IMG/VR virus record: IMGVR_UViG_3300038415_000060
Coordinates: 1-43,311 of that record
DNA length: 43,311 bases
Reading direction: 5' to 3' (one strand)
Source of the DNA: a virus
A model generated the notes under the pieces. That model worked only from the letters and a program-made list of their open reading frames with translations. It did no database searches and had not been told where the DNA came from. How positions within the stretch are numbered: position 1 is the first letter of the stretch; each line of letters opens with the position of its first letter. Both the position numbers and the translations under genes were made by a program. Below are positions 1 through 6,932 of the stretch, piece after piece.

Positions 1-115
1 GCAGCCCCCGCAGCAGCCCACGCAGCAGCCTTCGCAGCAGCCTTCGCAGCAGCCTTCGCAGCAGCCCACGCAGCCTCCGAAGCAGCCTCCGCAGCAGCCT
101 TCGCAGCAACCCGAA
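1..115. repeat. 12-base tandem repeat coding an Ala-rich tail
   Basis: Degenerate copies of a 12-base unit, CAGCAGCCTTCG, run head to tail at the left edge. Some copies have TTCG replaced by CACG or CCCG, and one part has a CCTCCGAAG variant. On the minus strand each unit reads Ala-Lys-Ala-Ala or Ala-Trp-Ala-Ala. Because the unit is a multiple of three, gain or loss of copies keeps the reading frame. The array probably continues outside the window. Confidence 0.85.
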
Positions 116-476
116 TATCTTCCCTGCCCGTTTCGAGGTATTCACGCACTACTTCCGGAGCGTCCCACAGGTGGATTACGCTTAAAGCTTGTTGACGAGC
201 AAACTTTCGACACAATTCGGTTACATCAATCGTGGCAATGATCTTGCGCTTTCGCGCCACCACTTTATCAGCGTCCGTCTGCTCGATTTCCTCAAGCTCG
301 ACCTTGTGGAGCAAAGCGCCTGGAGCATACTGGAGCGCATCCCACGGCGTAGGGCTGGCGTGCAATCCAGACTTGCACATAACGCACGGGCCGTCATGGA
401 CAAGCCATTCGCCAATCTTCGGCAGATCGCGCCCGTCCCGCAACTTGTCGCCGGTGAAGTGGTAATAGTAGGTCAT
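1..476 (-). CDS. DUF7666-like phage accessory protein with Ala-rich tail, 3' partial
   Basis: Reading from ATG at 476 leftward, the frame stays open to the window edge (158 codons, no stop). The start MTYYYHFTGDKLRDGR, then WLVHDG, SGLHAS, DALQYAPG, LLHKVEL and IHLWDAPEVVREYLETG match a family I know from phages and bacteria, whose members end in long alanine-rich repeats. Here too the protein turns into Ala-Lys-Ala-Ala type repeats after about residue 120. Its function is unknown. The start overlaps the stop of the upstream gene by 4 bases (ATGA), so translation is probably coupled. The C-terminus lies outside the window. Family recognition is from memory, not a search. Confidence 0.8.
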   Translation of the reverse strand, partial: MTYYYHFTGDKLRDGRDLPKIGEWLVHDGPCVMCKSGLHASPTPWDALQYAPGALLHKVELEEIEQTDADKVVARKRKIIATIDVTELCRKFARQQALSVIHLWDAPEVVREYLETGREDIRVAAKAAAEAASEAAWAAAKAAAKAAAKAAAWAAAGA

Positions 477-769
477 AACTCCCCCTTGGCCGTCGAAACT
501 CCGCGAGCCTTGGCGATGGCCTCAAATACTTTGGCTCGGCAATAGTTCTCACCGTTTTTGGTGATGTGTGGCAAGCACGCTTCCAGCGCGGCGAGCATCT
601 CCGGCGCGGCGGCCAGCACGTAAGCATTCGCTAGTTGCTCCGGGTCGCCAATGTCCGGCACATAGCAAATCTGGCAATCGCTCTGATACTCGTGATCGTA
701 ATAGAGAACTTGGCCGATTACGTCATCCACTCGCCACGGCCCCGGCGTATGTTTCCCCTGCTGTGTCAT
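473..769 (-). CDS. Small phage protein with HTPGPWRV start
   Basis: A 98-residue protein. Its N-terminus MTQQGKHTPGPWRVDD and the downstream APEMLAALEACL segment are typical of a very common small phage protein family of unknown function. Two features support a real gene: the conserved ends, and 4-base overlaps with both the upstream gene (ends at 766) and the downstream gene (starts at 476). There is no signal peptide or membrane segment. It is probably a cytoplasmic early protein. I cannot assign an activity. Confidence 0.85.
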   Translation of the reverse strand: MTQQGKHTPGPWRVDDVIGQVLYYDHEYQSDCQICYVPDIGDPEQLANAYVLAAAPEMLAALEACLPHITKNGENYCRAKVFEAIAKARGVSTAKGEL

Positions 770-1020
770 TGGTGAGCCTCCTGCTTGTCCTTCAATTCGG
801 CTAGTACCGTGAGCAATTGGCAGTAGTCGCCAGTGGTTAGTGTGATCTGAGTCGTGCCTTTCATGTGGCCGCGCTTGATGTGACGGGCCTCAAATAGGAA
901 CGCTCGCCAAACATCAACAATCGTCGGTTCGCCTGTGCGGGTTTCGTGCCATTGGTTAGACACGTTTGGGACTTCCTGCGCTGTCCCCTGGGGCCAGCTT
1001 TGACCGGAGCGGTTCATCAC
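766..1020 (-). CDS. Hypothetical protein in leftward operon
   Basis: An 84-residue soluble protein that I do not recognise. The C-terminal half (TLTTGDYCQLLTVLAELKDK) looks like one amphipathic helix. ATG at 1020 overlaps the stop of the upstream gene by 4 bases, and its own stop overlaps the next start in the same way. This tight packing is the main evidence that the frame is used. Two adjacent Met codons (MMNRS) make the exact start uncertain by one codon. Confidence 0.7.
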   Translation of the reverse strand: MMNRSGQSWPQGTAQEVPNVSNQWHETRTGEPTIVDVWRAFLFEARHIKRGHMKGTTQITLTTGDYCQLLTVLAELKDKQEAHQ

Positions 1021-1379
1021 GATTGCACCGCCTTCATTAACTCGTATGTGCGCTGCGATTGCTCCACAGCGCGGCCAATCATGGCCTTTACGCGGTCAAC
1101 CTCTTTTCGCTCTTTTGCCGTAGTGATTGACTTGAGTTTGGCTTCCGGCTTCGGCGTTCCGATCTGTCCAACCGCACCAAAGCGCGTGGAATCCCAAATG
1201 GTCACTTGGCCGTTCTCGCTCTTCTCGACTACTCGGAAGTAATCATCATCACGCGGAAACCAGACAAGCCAGTTGGCGTATTCGGGATCATGCCGCTTGC
1301 AAAACAGCGTAGTCAATCCGGTGGGTGCGTCATACTGGCACCCGCAAGATTGAATCCGTACTCGCTCGACTTCGTTCAT
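1017..1379 (-). CDS. Hypothetical protein, first gene of leftward operon
   Basis: A 120-residue protein of unknown function. The N-terminal half has Cys and His residues (CGCQYD, then FCKRHDPEY at about 27-35) that could bind zinc. The C-terminal third is charged and helical (TTAKERKEVDRVKAMIG). ATG at 1379 is preceded on the minus strand by a GAGAGG ribosome binding site about nine bases away, so it starts the four-gene unit leading leftward out of the window. Small size and position far from the structural genes suggest an early accessory protein, which is inference. Confidence 0.75.
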   Translation of the reverse strand: MNEVERVRIQSCGCQYDAPTGLTTLFCKRHDPEYANWLVWFPRDDDYFRVVEKSENGQVTIWDSTRFGAVGQIGTPKPEAKLKSITTAKERKEVDRVKAMIGRAVEQSQRTYELMKAVQS

Positions 1380-1428
1380 TGTGTTCGCCTCTCTCTCTGA
1401 ATTGTGCTAGATCAATCGTGCAAGTACA

Positions 1429-1457
1429 ACACTAATCATTAGTAGTAGTATTGTCAA
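1429..1457 (-). promoter_or_regulatory. Possible sigma70-type promoter for the leftward operon
   Basis: On the minus strand a perfect TTGACA (1457-1452) is followed 17 bases later by TAGTGT (1434-1429), which keeps only three of six -10 consensus bases. The flanks are AT-rich compared with the rest of the window. It lies about 50 bases upstream of the first leftward gene. The -35 match is good and the -10 is weak, so this is tentative. Confidence 0.35.
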
Positions 1458-1515
1458 GCACTTTTACAAAACTTTACAGTCGCACCTTGCTCCCCACTGT
1501 GCTAGTATTGCTTAC

Positions 1516-1734
1516 GTGAGCATACCCGCATCCGTCCGCCTTGCGCGCTTCGCATCTCCGCCAAACAATCACCAGCGCGCGGCATTGCGTATGCACAAGA
1601 AACGACGCGCATTGTTGGCGTTATTGGAGAGATATGGCCCGTTTCTCGCTGGCGAAGCTATACGGCCCGCCATGGACGCGCAAGAGCTGGGAATGCCAAC
1701 ACGCGAGTTACCAAGGCGGCCCGCGCAAGCGTAA
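1516..1734 (+). CDS. Doubtful small ORF, possible helical protein
   Basis: A 72-codon frame from GTG at 1516, or 48 codons from ATG at 1591. I do not recognise the product. The segment MHKKRRALLALLERYGPF looks like the first helix of a small basic helical protein. There is no ribosome binding site before the GTG. The frame overlaps another short frame (1634-1879) by about 100 bases, so at most one may be real, or both may be translated in an overlapping arrangement. Listed because the spacer is otherwise empty. Confidence 0.3.
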   Translation: MSIPASVRLARFASPPNNHQRAALRMHKKRRALLALLERYGPFLAGEAIRPAMDAQELGMPTRELPRRPAQA

Positions 1735-1879
1735 TATTCTCCTCTGCCGCCGCTTACACTGCTCGTGCACGCGTCTCGACTGCGCGTGTCCCTGTCATCT
1801 CCCAGATCCCGACACTGGCGGTCCGCGTCTCAAGTACCGCGACCAGGCCGGCCGTCTCCCGTGGCCTTGGCATCACTGA
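1634..1879 (+). CDS. Doubtful Cys-rich small protein
   Basis: An 81-residue frame from ATG at 1634. A central CRRLHCSCTRLDCACPCH run gives many closely spaced cysteines plus histidine, compatible with metal binding. The N-terminus (RFSLAKLYGPPWTRKSWE) and C-terminus (GRLPWPWHH) are Trp- and Pro-rich. GGAGAG sits only two bases before the ATG, too close to be convincing. Codon use is C- and G-ending like real genes here, which favours it over the overlapping frame at 1516. Function unknown. Confidence 0.4.
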   Translation: MARFSLAKLYGPPWTRKSWECQHASYQGGPRKRNILLCRRLHCSCTRLDCACPCHLPDPDTGGPRLKYRDQAGRLPWPWHH

Positions 1880-1888
1880 TCGTTCCCC

Positions 1889-1913
1889 AAAATGGAGCCC
1901 CTCTCCCCGTTTT
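1889..1913. terminator. Weak hairpin after the 1634-1879 ORF
   Basis: AAAATGG (1889-1895) can pair with CCGTTTT (1907-1913) around an 11-base loop, ten bases after the stop at 1879. The outer A-T pairs provide a short T tract in either direction. The stem is only seven pairs with one G-T, so this is a weak candidate terminator. Confidence 0.25.
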
Positions 1914-2020
1914 CGTCGAGCCCCCATCGCGCCCGCGCCTTACACGACGGCGTGGCAGGTGCCCACGGGTACACAGATCCGGGAGCCACATTCACTGTAT
2001 ACATTCTGATAGGACTTGAC

Positions 2021-2038
2021 AGGAGGTAGACGATGTAG
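2021..2038 (+). promoter_or_regulatory. Strong ribosome binding site followed by start-stop ATGTAG
   Basis: AGGAGGT at 2021-2027 is an almost ideal Shine-Dalgarno sequence. Five bases later comes ATG at 2033, immediately followed by the stop TAG. No other frame begins usefully at that distance. The next real start is ATG at 2054, which has only a weak GGGTGGG in front of it. The element may tune translation of the 2054 gene, or be a remnant of a lost gene. Confidence 0.4.
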
Positions 2039-2053
2039 TAGGGTGGGCATGTT

Positions 2054-2215
2054 ATGGCGGATTTGCCCGAGACGCTGTCGTTCAAGTCGAGCACGTGGAT
2101 GGCGTTGCGGCTGCGGCGGATGGCGGCGGACAACCGGCGCAAGCTGGGGGACATGATACGTATACTGCTGGAACAGAAGCTGCTGGAGGAGGAACACAAG
2201 GATGGCAAAGTTTAA
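2054..2215 (+). CDS. Small ribbon-helix-helix-like DNA-binding protein
   Basis: A 53-residue frame starting MADLPETLSFKSSTW. A short strand-forming N-terminus is followed by two basic amphipathic helices (ALRLRRMAADNRRKLGDM, then IRILLEQKLLEEE), the layout of Arc/CopG/MetJ-type repressors. It would bind DNA as a dimer. It stands just before the sugar-modification cluster and overlaps the next start by 14 bases, so it may regulate that cluster. An 8-base palindrome, TGTATACA at 1996-2003, lies upstream and could be part of an operator. Its codons end in G, unlike the C-ending genes that follow. The fold is inferred from pattern only. Confidence 0.6.
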   Translation: MADLPETLSFKSSTWMALRLRRMAADNRRKLGDMIRILLEQKLLEEEHKDGKV

Positions 2216-3587
2216 CCTCTGCGTCATACGGCCCAAGGGGTTCCTGCACGCGAACGGCTTCACGGAGATTCGGGATAGTGTGGCTTGGGCGCTGGCCTCG
2301 CTCGGCCACGACACCATGCTCACTGACAACTCGTTCTCCTCCGGCGCCGCCACCAACATCATCTTCGGCTGCGAACTTCTGTCGCCGACCTCTCCGCTGC
2401 CACCCAACGCGATCGTCTTCCAACTCGAACAGCCCGAGCATCCGAACATGCGCAACGTCCAACACCTCGCCAAGGGCCATCGCATCTGGGACTACAACGC
2501 CGCGAACGTCCGCCGCTGGCTGGCCGACGGCTACGACGCGGTCCACGTCCCCATCGGCTACACGCCGAACCTGACGCGCATCCCCAAGGCCGCAACGCAG
2601 GACATCGACGTGCTATTCCATGGCTGGTTCACCCCGCGCCGACTCAAGATCATCGCCGACCTCCGTGCGGCGGGACTCAACGTCGTCGCGCTGGATCAGT
2701 GCTACGGCGGCGGCAGGGACAACTTGATATCCCGCGCCAAGGTCTGCCTCAACGTCAACCACGACGGGCGCACGCTGTTCAACATCCTCCGCTGCTCCTT
2801 CTGGATGGCGAACTCGAAGTGCATCGTCAGCGAGGAATCCTCCGACATCGCCGACTACATGCCTCAACTCGACGGCGCGATGACTTGGTGGAAGTACGAG
2901 TCCCTGGTGGCGCAGTGTGTGGACTTAGTTAACCATCTAGGTACGCGTATGGTGTACGAGTCGGAAGGCTTCCGCAAGTTCTCCGCAATGGACTACGCCG
3001 CCTCCATCGCCGCCGCGCTGGACAACGTGGAGCCGCACTACGAGCCCAAATCCTACGGCATCACTGTCGAGGTCAATCCCATCAAGGCTCGTTACGAGGC
3101 TGGTCTGCAATCCGGCGACATGACCGCCTTCCTTCCCTACCTGCGCGATCACGCCGCAGGACGCATCCTCGAAATCGGCACTCGCGACGGCGCCTCCACG
3201 AGTGCGTTCCTGCTGGGGCTGGAGGCCCACGGAGGCCACCTCACCTCCATCGACATCGACGACTGCTCTGGACTGTGGCAGCATCCCCAGTGGACGTTCA
3301 TCAAAGCCTCCTCGCTCGCCATGCGCTTCCCCGACGACTCCTTCGACATCGCCCTCATCGATGGCAACCACTCCCGCGAGGCCGTCATCGGCGACCTCTA
3401 CAACTGCTGGCACTGGGTGCGCCCCGGCGGCCTCATCCTCGTCCACGACATCGTCCCCGAGCGCGGCCACGAATTCTACTCCATCGCCATTCGCGAGGAG
3501 TACTTCAAGTTCATCGCCGCCCACAACTGTCCGCACGAGGAACTCCCCGGCCCCTACGGACTCGGCGTCCTGACGGTGACGCGATGA
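2202..3587 (+). CDS. Glycosyltransferase-like and SAM methyltransferase fusion
   Basis: 461 residues in two parts. Residues 1-285 resemble a GT-B type glycosyltransferase of the kind seen in phages: VLFHGWFTPRR at about 137-147, an ISRAKVCLNVN segment, and a C-rich acceptor-side region. Residues about 305-461 are a class I methyltransferase: ILEIGTRDGAST (about 322-333) is the SAM-binding motif I, SIDIDD the acidic second strand, and IALIDGNHS a Methyltransf_24-like motif. It probably adds and then methylates a sugar on a cell-surface or virion glycan, which is inference. The ribosome binding site GGAGGAAC lies just before the start. Its stop overlaps the next start (ATGA). Confidence 0.75.
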   Translation: MAKFNLCVIRPKGFLHANGFTEIRDSVAWALASLGHDTMLTDNSFSSGAATNIIFGCELLSPTSPLPPNAIVFQLEQPEHPNMRNVQHLAKGHRIWDYNAANVRRWLADGYDAVHVPIGYTPNLTRIPKAATQDIDVLFHGWFTPRRLKIIADLRAAGLNVVALDQCYGGGRDNLISRAKVCLNVNHDGRTLFNILRCSFWMANSKCIVSEESSDIADYMPQLDGAMTWWKYESLVAQCVDLVNHLGTRMVYESEGFRKFSAMDYAASIAAALDNVEPHYEPKSYGITVEVNPIKARYEAGLQSGDMTAFLPYLRDHAAGRILEIGTRDGASTSAFLLGLEAHGGHLTSIDIDDCSGLWQHPQWTFIKASSLAMRFPDDSFDIALIDGNHSREAVIGDLYNCWHWVRPGGLILVHDIVPERGHEFYSIAIREEYFKFIAAHNCPHEELPGPYGLGVLTVTR

Positions 3588-3835
3588 TAACCATTTCTAA
3601 CTTCGTGCTACGACTTCGGAAGTATGAGGAGAAATGGGGATACCCTCCGCTTCGGGCGGTGTTGAATAGAAAGGACTATATCGAACTCAAACAACAATTT
3701 ATGAAAGGAGGGCGTTCCGTGGAATCTAAATCACTTGAAACCTTTGTCCCCCAAGCACTTCGTTACTCCTTCTTGGTTGATGGGGTAGATGTAGTAACAA
3801 GAAATATTCCTAGGGGTAAGGTGAGGATGCTATGA
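3584..3835 (+). CDS. Small hypothetical protein of lower GC
   Basis: 83 residues, starting MITISNFVLRLRKYEEKWGY. I do not recognise it. Its base composition is visibly more AT-rich than both neighbours and its codons are not C-ending. It is fitted exactly between them by 4-base ATGA overlaps at both ends, so it is a genuine member of the transcription unit rather than spacer. There are no membrane segments. The C-terminal half (ALRYSFLVDGVDVVTRNI) looks like beta structure. Confidence 0.7.
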   Translation: MITISNFVLRLRKYEEKWGYPPLRAVLNRKDYIELKQQFMKGGRSVESKSLETFVPQALRYSFLVDGVDVVTRNIPRGKVRML

Positions 3836-4872
3836 CTCCGCCGCGAACCCTCGTCACCGGCGCCTGCGGATTCCTCGGAAGCCATGTCGCCGACGAGCTG
3901 GTCAAGCTCGGCCACTCCGTCCTCGCCCTCGACGACCTCTCCGGCGGCCGGCGCGACAACCTCTCTCCCGAGATCGACTTCCTCCAAGGCTCCGTCTGCG
4001 ACACCGCCCTGCTCGCCGACCTCTTCTCCTCCCGCATCGACTACGTCTTCCACCTCGCCGCCTACGCCGCCGAAGGCCTCTCCCACCACATCCGCCGCCA
4101 CAACTACCTCACCAACCTCGTCGGCTCCGCCAACCTCATCAACTGCGCCATCAACTCCTCCGTCCGCTGCTTCGTCTTCACTTCCTCCATCGCCGTCTAC
4201 GGTGCGGCCCATCCTCCCTTCACCGAAGACTCGCCTACCGTGCCCATCGACCCTTACGGCATTGCCAAGCTCGCGGTGGAACTCGACCTGCGGGCGGCGC
4301 ACGATTACCATTCCCTGCCCTACATCGTGTTCCGCCCGCACAACGTCTATGGCGAACGCCAGTCCCTCTCCGACCCCTACCGCAACGTCGTCGCCATCTT
4401 CATGCGCCAAGCCCTCGCCGGTCAGCCCTTCACCATCTTCGGCGACGGCTCCCAGACCCGCGCCTTTACCTACGTCGGCGACATCGCTCCCACCATTGCA
4501 CGCTCGGTCACCGTGCCCGCCGCGTACAACCAGACGTTCAATATCGGTTCTGAGGTTACTGCGACGGTCGCCGAACTTGCTGCTATCATGCACGACGAAA
4601 TTCCCGCATCGCCCGGAGCCGAGCGTCTTGATGCCCGACATGAGGCCCCCGCTGCCTTTGCGGACCAATCTAAGTTGTGGGATGTGTTCGGTATCCAGCG
4701 CACCACCCCCCTCGCCGACGGCATCCGCCGCATGGCCGACTGGGCGGTGACGACTTTCCACGCCAAGCCCCGCCCCTTCACCGGCATCGAGGTTGGACGC
4801 AACCTTCCACCCTCGTGGCGCGACCTCCTCGGACGACAGTACATGCACTGGCAGACCATGGAGGCCCGGTGA
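3832..4872 (+). CDS. NAD-dependent nucleotide-sugar epimerase/dehydratase
   Basis: 346 residues, full length for an extended short-chain dehydrogenase of the UDP-glucose 4-epimerase/dTDP-glucose dehydratase group. The Rossmann motif is TGACGFLGSH (G10, G13, G16). Catalytic residues are visible as FTSSIAVYG (S118/S119), then Y142 and K146 in DPYGIAK. A substrate-side RPHNVYGERQ follows, and a GDGSQTRAFTYVGD motif is typical of the family. It would act in the cytoplasm on an NDP-sugar, feeding the neighbouring glycosyltransferases. Exact substrate and epimerase versus dehydratase activity cannot be decided by eye. ATG at 3832 overlaps the preceding stop. Codons are strongly C-ending. Confidence 0.93.
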   Translation: MTPPRTLVTGACGFLGSHVADELVKLGHSVLALDDLSGGRRDNLSPEIDFLQGSVCDTALLADLFSSRIDYVFHLAAYAAEGLSHHIRRHNYLTNLVGSANLINCAINSSVRCFVFTSSIAVYGAAHPPFTEDSPTVPIDPYGIAKLAVELDLRAAHDYHSLPYIVFRPHNVYGERQSLSDPYRNVVAIFMRQALAGQPFTIFGDGSQTRAFTYVGDIAPTIARSVTVPAAYNQTFNIGSEVTATVAELAAIMHDEIPASPGAERLDARHEAPAAFADQSKLWDVFGIQRTTPLADGIRRMADWAVTTFHAKPRPFTGIEVGRNLPPSWRDLLGRQYMHWQTMEAR

Positions 4873-5417
4873 TGCACGATACCGCCCGCATCAACGCCGA
4901 ACGCTTCTTCCACTCCTGCGTGCCCATCGGATTCCGCGGCACCATCGTCGAGGTTGGTTCCCGCGACATCAACGGCTCCCTTCGCGACCTCGCTCCCGCC
5001 GCAGCTACCTACATCGGCGTCGATACCGAGTTGGGCCTTGGCGTGGACGTGGTCGCAACGAATCCCTATTCCCTCCCGCTCCCCGACGCCCACGCCGACC
5101 TGGTGCTGTGTTCCTCCACACTGGAGCATTGCGAATTCCCATGGGCGCTGTTCCTCGAACTCTGCCGCATCGCCAAGCCCTCCGCCCTCATCTACTGCTG
5201 CGCCCCGTCCCAAGGCCCATTCCATCCCTGCCCCATCGACGCTTGGCGTTTCTACCCCGACTGTGCTGCCGCCCTTCAGCACTGGGCCCTGCTCCACGCC
5301 CAACCCGTCTCCCTCGTCCGTACCTACATCTCCATCTTCGACAATCCCGTCGACACCGAGTACCACGACGAATGGCGGGATTGGGTTGCCATCTACCGCA
5401 AGGAGACCGCCGCATGA
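4872..5417 (+). CDS. Class I SAM-dependent methyltransferase
   Basis: 181 residues. IVEVGSRDINGSL (from residue 25) is motif I, YIGVDTELGLGVDVV provides the acidic strand-2 residue, and DLVLCSSTLEH (about 76-86) is the Methyltransf_11-type motif after strand 4. The frame is open upstream, but ATG at 4872 overlaps the epimerase stop (TGATG) and matches the usual family start, so I chose it. It likely methylates a sugar or another small substrate in the surface-glycan pathway encoded around it. The target is not shown by the sequence. Confidence 0.85.
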   Translation: MHDTARINAERFFHSCVPIGFRGTIVEVGSRDINGSLRDLAPAAATYIGVDTELGLGVDVVATNPYSLPLPDAHADLVLCSSTLEHCEFPWALFLELCRIAKPSALIYCCAPSQGPFHPCPIDAWRFYPDCAAALQHWALLHAQPVSLVRTYISIFDNPVDTEYHDEWRDWVAIYRKETAA

Positions 5418-5794
5418 ACATCCTCATCCGCCGCGTCCGCCACTCCGACCAGCCCTACGCCACCGTCGGCTCATGGTCCTTCCCCGCCGACGACCGCCTT
5501 GTCATCCTCGTCTCCGACGTGCGCAACCCCGACGAGGAGTTCCTCATCGCCCTCCACGAACTCGTCGAAGCCTACCTCTGCCACAAGCACAACGTGAGCG
5601 ATGAGAGCGTGCAGGAGTTCGACATCGCCTACAACAAATCTGGTAAGCAGGGAGAACCGGGAGATGAGTCCGATGCGCCCTACCACCGCGAGCACGTCTA
5701 CGCCACCGCCGTCGAGCGCCTCGTCGCCGGCGAGCTTGGCGTCAAGTGGGCCGACCACGAGCACGCGGGAGACAACGCGGGAGACAACGAATGA
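5414..5794 (+). CDS. Phage protein with HELVE metal-binding-like motif
   Basis: 126 residues, starting MNILIRRVRHSDQPYATVGSW. The segment EFLIALHELVEAYLC (HELVE at 48-52) recurs in a small phage family I have seen annotated only as hypothetical. HExxE resembles the zinc site of metallopeptidases, but the third ligand is not obvious. A later HREHVYATAVERL helix could supply one. The protein overlaps both neighbours by 4 bases. Activity is unproven, and it could as well be a metal-binding structural fold. Confidence 0.75.
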   Translation: MNILIRRVRHSDQPYATVGSWSFPADDRLVILVSDVRNPDEEFLIALHELVEAYLCHKHNVSDESVQEFDIAYNKSGKQGEPGDESDAPYHREHVYATAVERLVAGELGVKWADHEHAGDNAGDNE

Positions 5795-6699
5795 GCATGA
5801 AGATCCTATTCCTATCACCGGCGCGTGGATGTGACTATCAGTGCGACTCCCTATTCCACGGCCTCCGCACCGCGTGGGGCGACTCCGTCGTCGACTACCC
5901 CCGCCTGCCCTACATGTACCAGGACTATGGTGACATGAAACATTTGTACGGCTACGGCTTCACCCTCTGGGGCCTGCTGCCCGACGACTCTGGCGTGGAT
6001 CGCACCGACATCGAAACCAAGATCGCCAACCGCTTCTACGACCTCATCGTCTTCGGCTCCATCTGCCGCGACCACTCCCTGCTCGACCTCGTGACCCTTC
6101 ACTATCCCCGCTACAAGGTCATCCTCGTCGATGGCGAGGACCAGCAGCACGGCATCTTCTCTCTGACCCGGCACGGAGTGTACTTCAAGCGCGAACTCGC
6201 CGCTCCCCACCCCGGTGTCTACCCCATCCACTTCGGCATCCCGCGCGAGAAAATCGGCACGCTCCGCCCGGTGATCAAGTCCCAAGTCCGCGCTCAGTCC
6301 GACCCGCGCGACATCCACACCTACATCTACACCTCGGAGCGCGACTACTACGCCGACTACGCCCGCTCCCTGTTCGCCATCACCATGAAGAAGGGTGGAT
6401 GGGACTGTATGCGCCACCTGGAGATTATGGCCAACGGCTGCATCCCACTGTTCCTCGACCTCGACCAGTGCCCCGCCACCACTTGCACCCATCTGCCCAA
6501 GGCGGAACTCGCGGAAGCCATGACCCACTTTGATAAAGATGGATCGTATTGGGACACCGACGACGGCCACGCCATCTGGCTCTCTTTATGGCGGCGGACG
6601 CACTTGAAGTTTGCCGCCCACTCGACCACCGAGCGCCTTGCCCAGTACGTCATCGACATGCAACAGCGCGAGGCTTCCCTCGCCGGAGGCAGTCAATGA
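5791..6699 (+). CDS. Glycosyltransferase-like protein (GT-B / exostosin-like)
   Basis: 302 residues. Begins MSMKILFLSPARGCDYQ, a Rossmann-like first strand. The C-terminal part has GGWDCMRHLEIMANGCIPLF (about 202-221), the typical donor-binding region of exostosin-like and GT-B enzymes, where a conserved acidic residue and a Gly-Cys-Ile-Pro turn contact the nucleotide sugar. It lies among sugar genes and overlaps the previous stop (ATGA). Probably a cytoplasmic enzyme modifying a glycan. Donor and acceptor are unknown. Confidence 0.75.
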   Translation: MSMKILFLSPARGCDYQCDSLFHGLRTAWGDSVVDYPRLPYMYQDYGDMKHLYGYGFTLWGLLPDDSGVDRTDIETKIANRFYDLIVFGSICRDHSLLDLVTLHYPRYKVILVDGEDQQHGIFSLTRHGVYFKRELAAPHPGVYPIHFGIPREKIGTLRPVIKSQVRAQSDPRDIHTYIYTSERDYYADYARSLFAITMKKGGWDCMRHLEIMANGCIPLFLDLDQCPATTCTHLPKAELAEAMTHFDKDGSYWDTDDGHAIWLSLWRRTHLKFAAHSTTERLAQYVIDMQQREASLAGGSQ

Positions 6700-6932
6700 C
6701 ACATCCCTCACCGCTTGCTACGTACAAATGCAGTCGGTGCCCACGAACTTACCTCGGGGCTCCGCAGTATCTGACTGTTCTGTCGATCGGCAGAGATAGT
6801 AAGATGCTGATCCAGTATCAACTCTGCGAGATGTGTTGGCAAACCATTGAAGCAATGCTGGATACCCCATCTCCGTATGTAAAAACTCCAAGGGAAATAG
6901 AACAGGAAAGGATGTTAGGCCATGAAGTATAA
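6696..6932 (+). CDS. Small zinc-ribbon-like protein
   Basis: 78 residues with two Cys pairs, KCSRC (C12, C15) and LCEMC (C44, C47), the spacing expected of a zinc ribbon or treble clef. The C-terminus is charged and probably helical (TPREIEQERM). ATG at 6696 overlaps the glycosyltransferase stop (ATGA). Base composition is lower in GC than the flanking sugar genes. Likely a nucleic-acid or protein-binding accessory protein. No specific function can be named. Confidence 0.75.
   Translation: MTHPSPLATYKCSRCPRTYLGAPQYLTVLSIGRDSKMLIQYQLCEMCWQTIEAMLDTPSPYVKTPREIEQERMLGHEV

Noticed and set aside
1-115. Possible CRISPR array
   Set aside because: Units are 12 bases, contiguous and in frame with a protein. 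There are no spacers.
1463-1508. Rightward promoter with TTTACA and TAGTAT boxes
   Set aside because: The boxes are separated by 24 bases or more, too far for a sigma70 promoter.
1998-2040. Rightward promoter at TATACA before the RHH gene
   Set aside because: No acceptable -35 box at 16-18 bases. The palindrome is more plausible as a protein-binding site.
3763-4848. Long open frame antisense to the epimerase gene (361 codons)
   Set aside because: Product is a Gly/Val/Asp-rich string without motifs, and the opposite strand encodes a clear epimerase. It is a by-product of C-ending codons.
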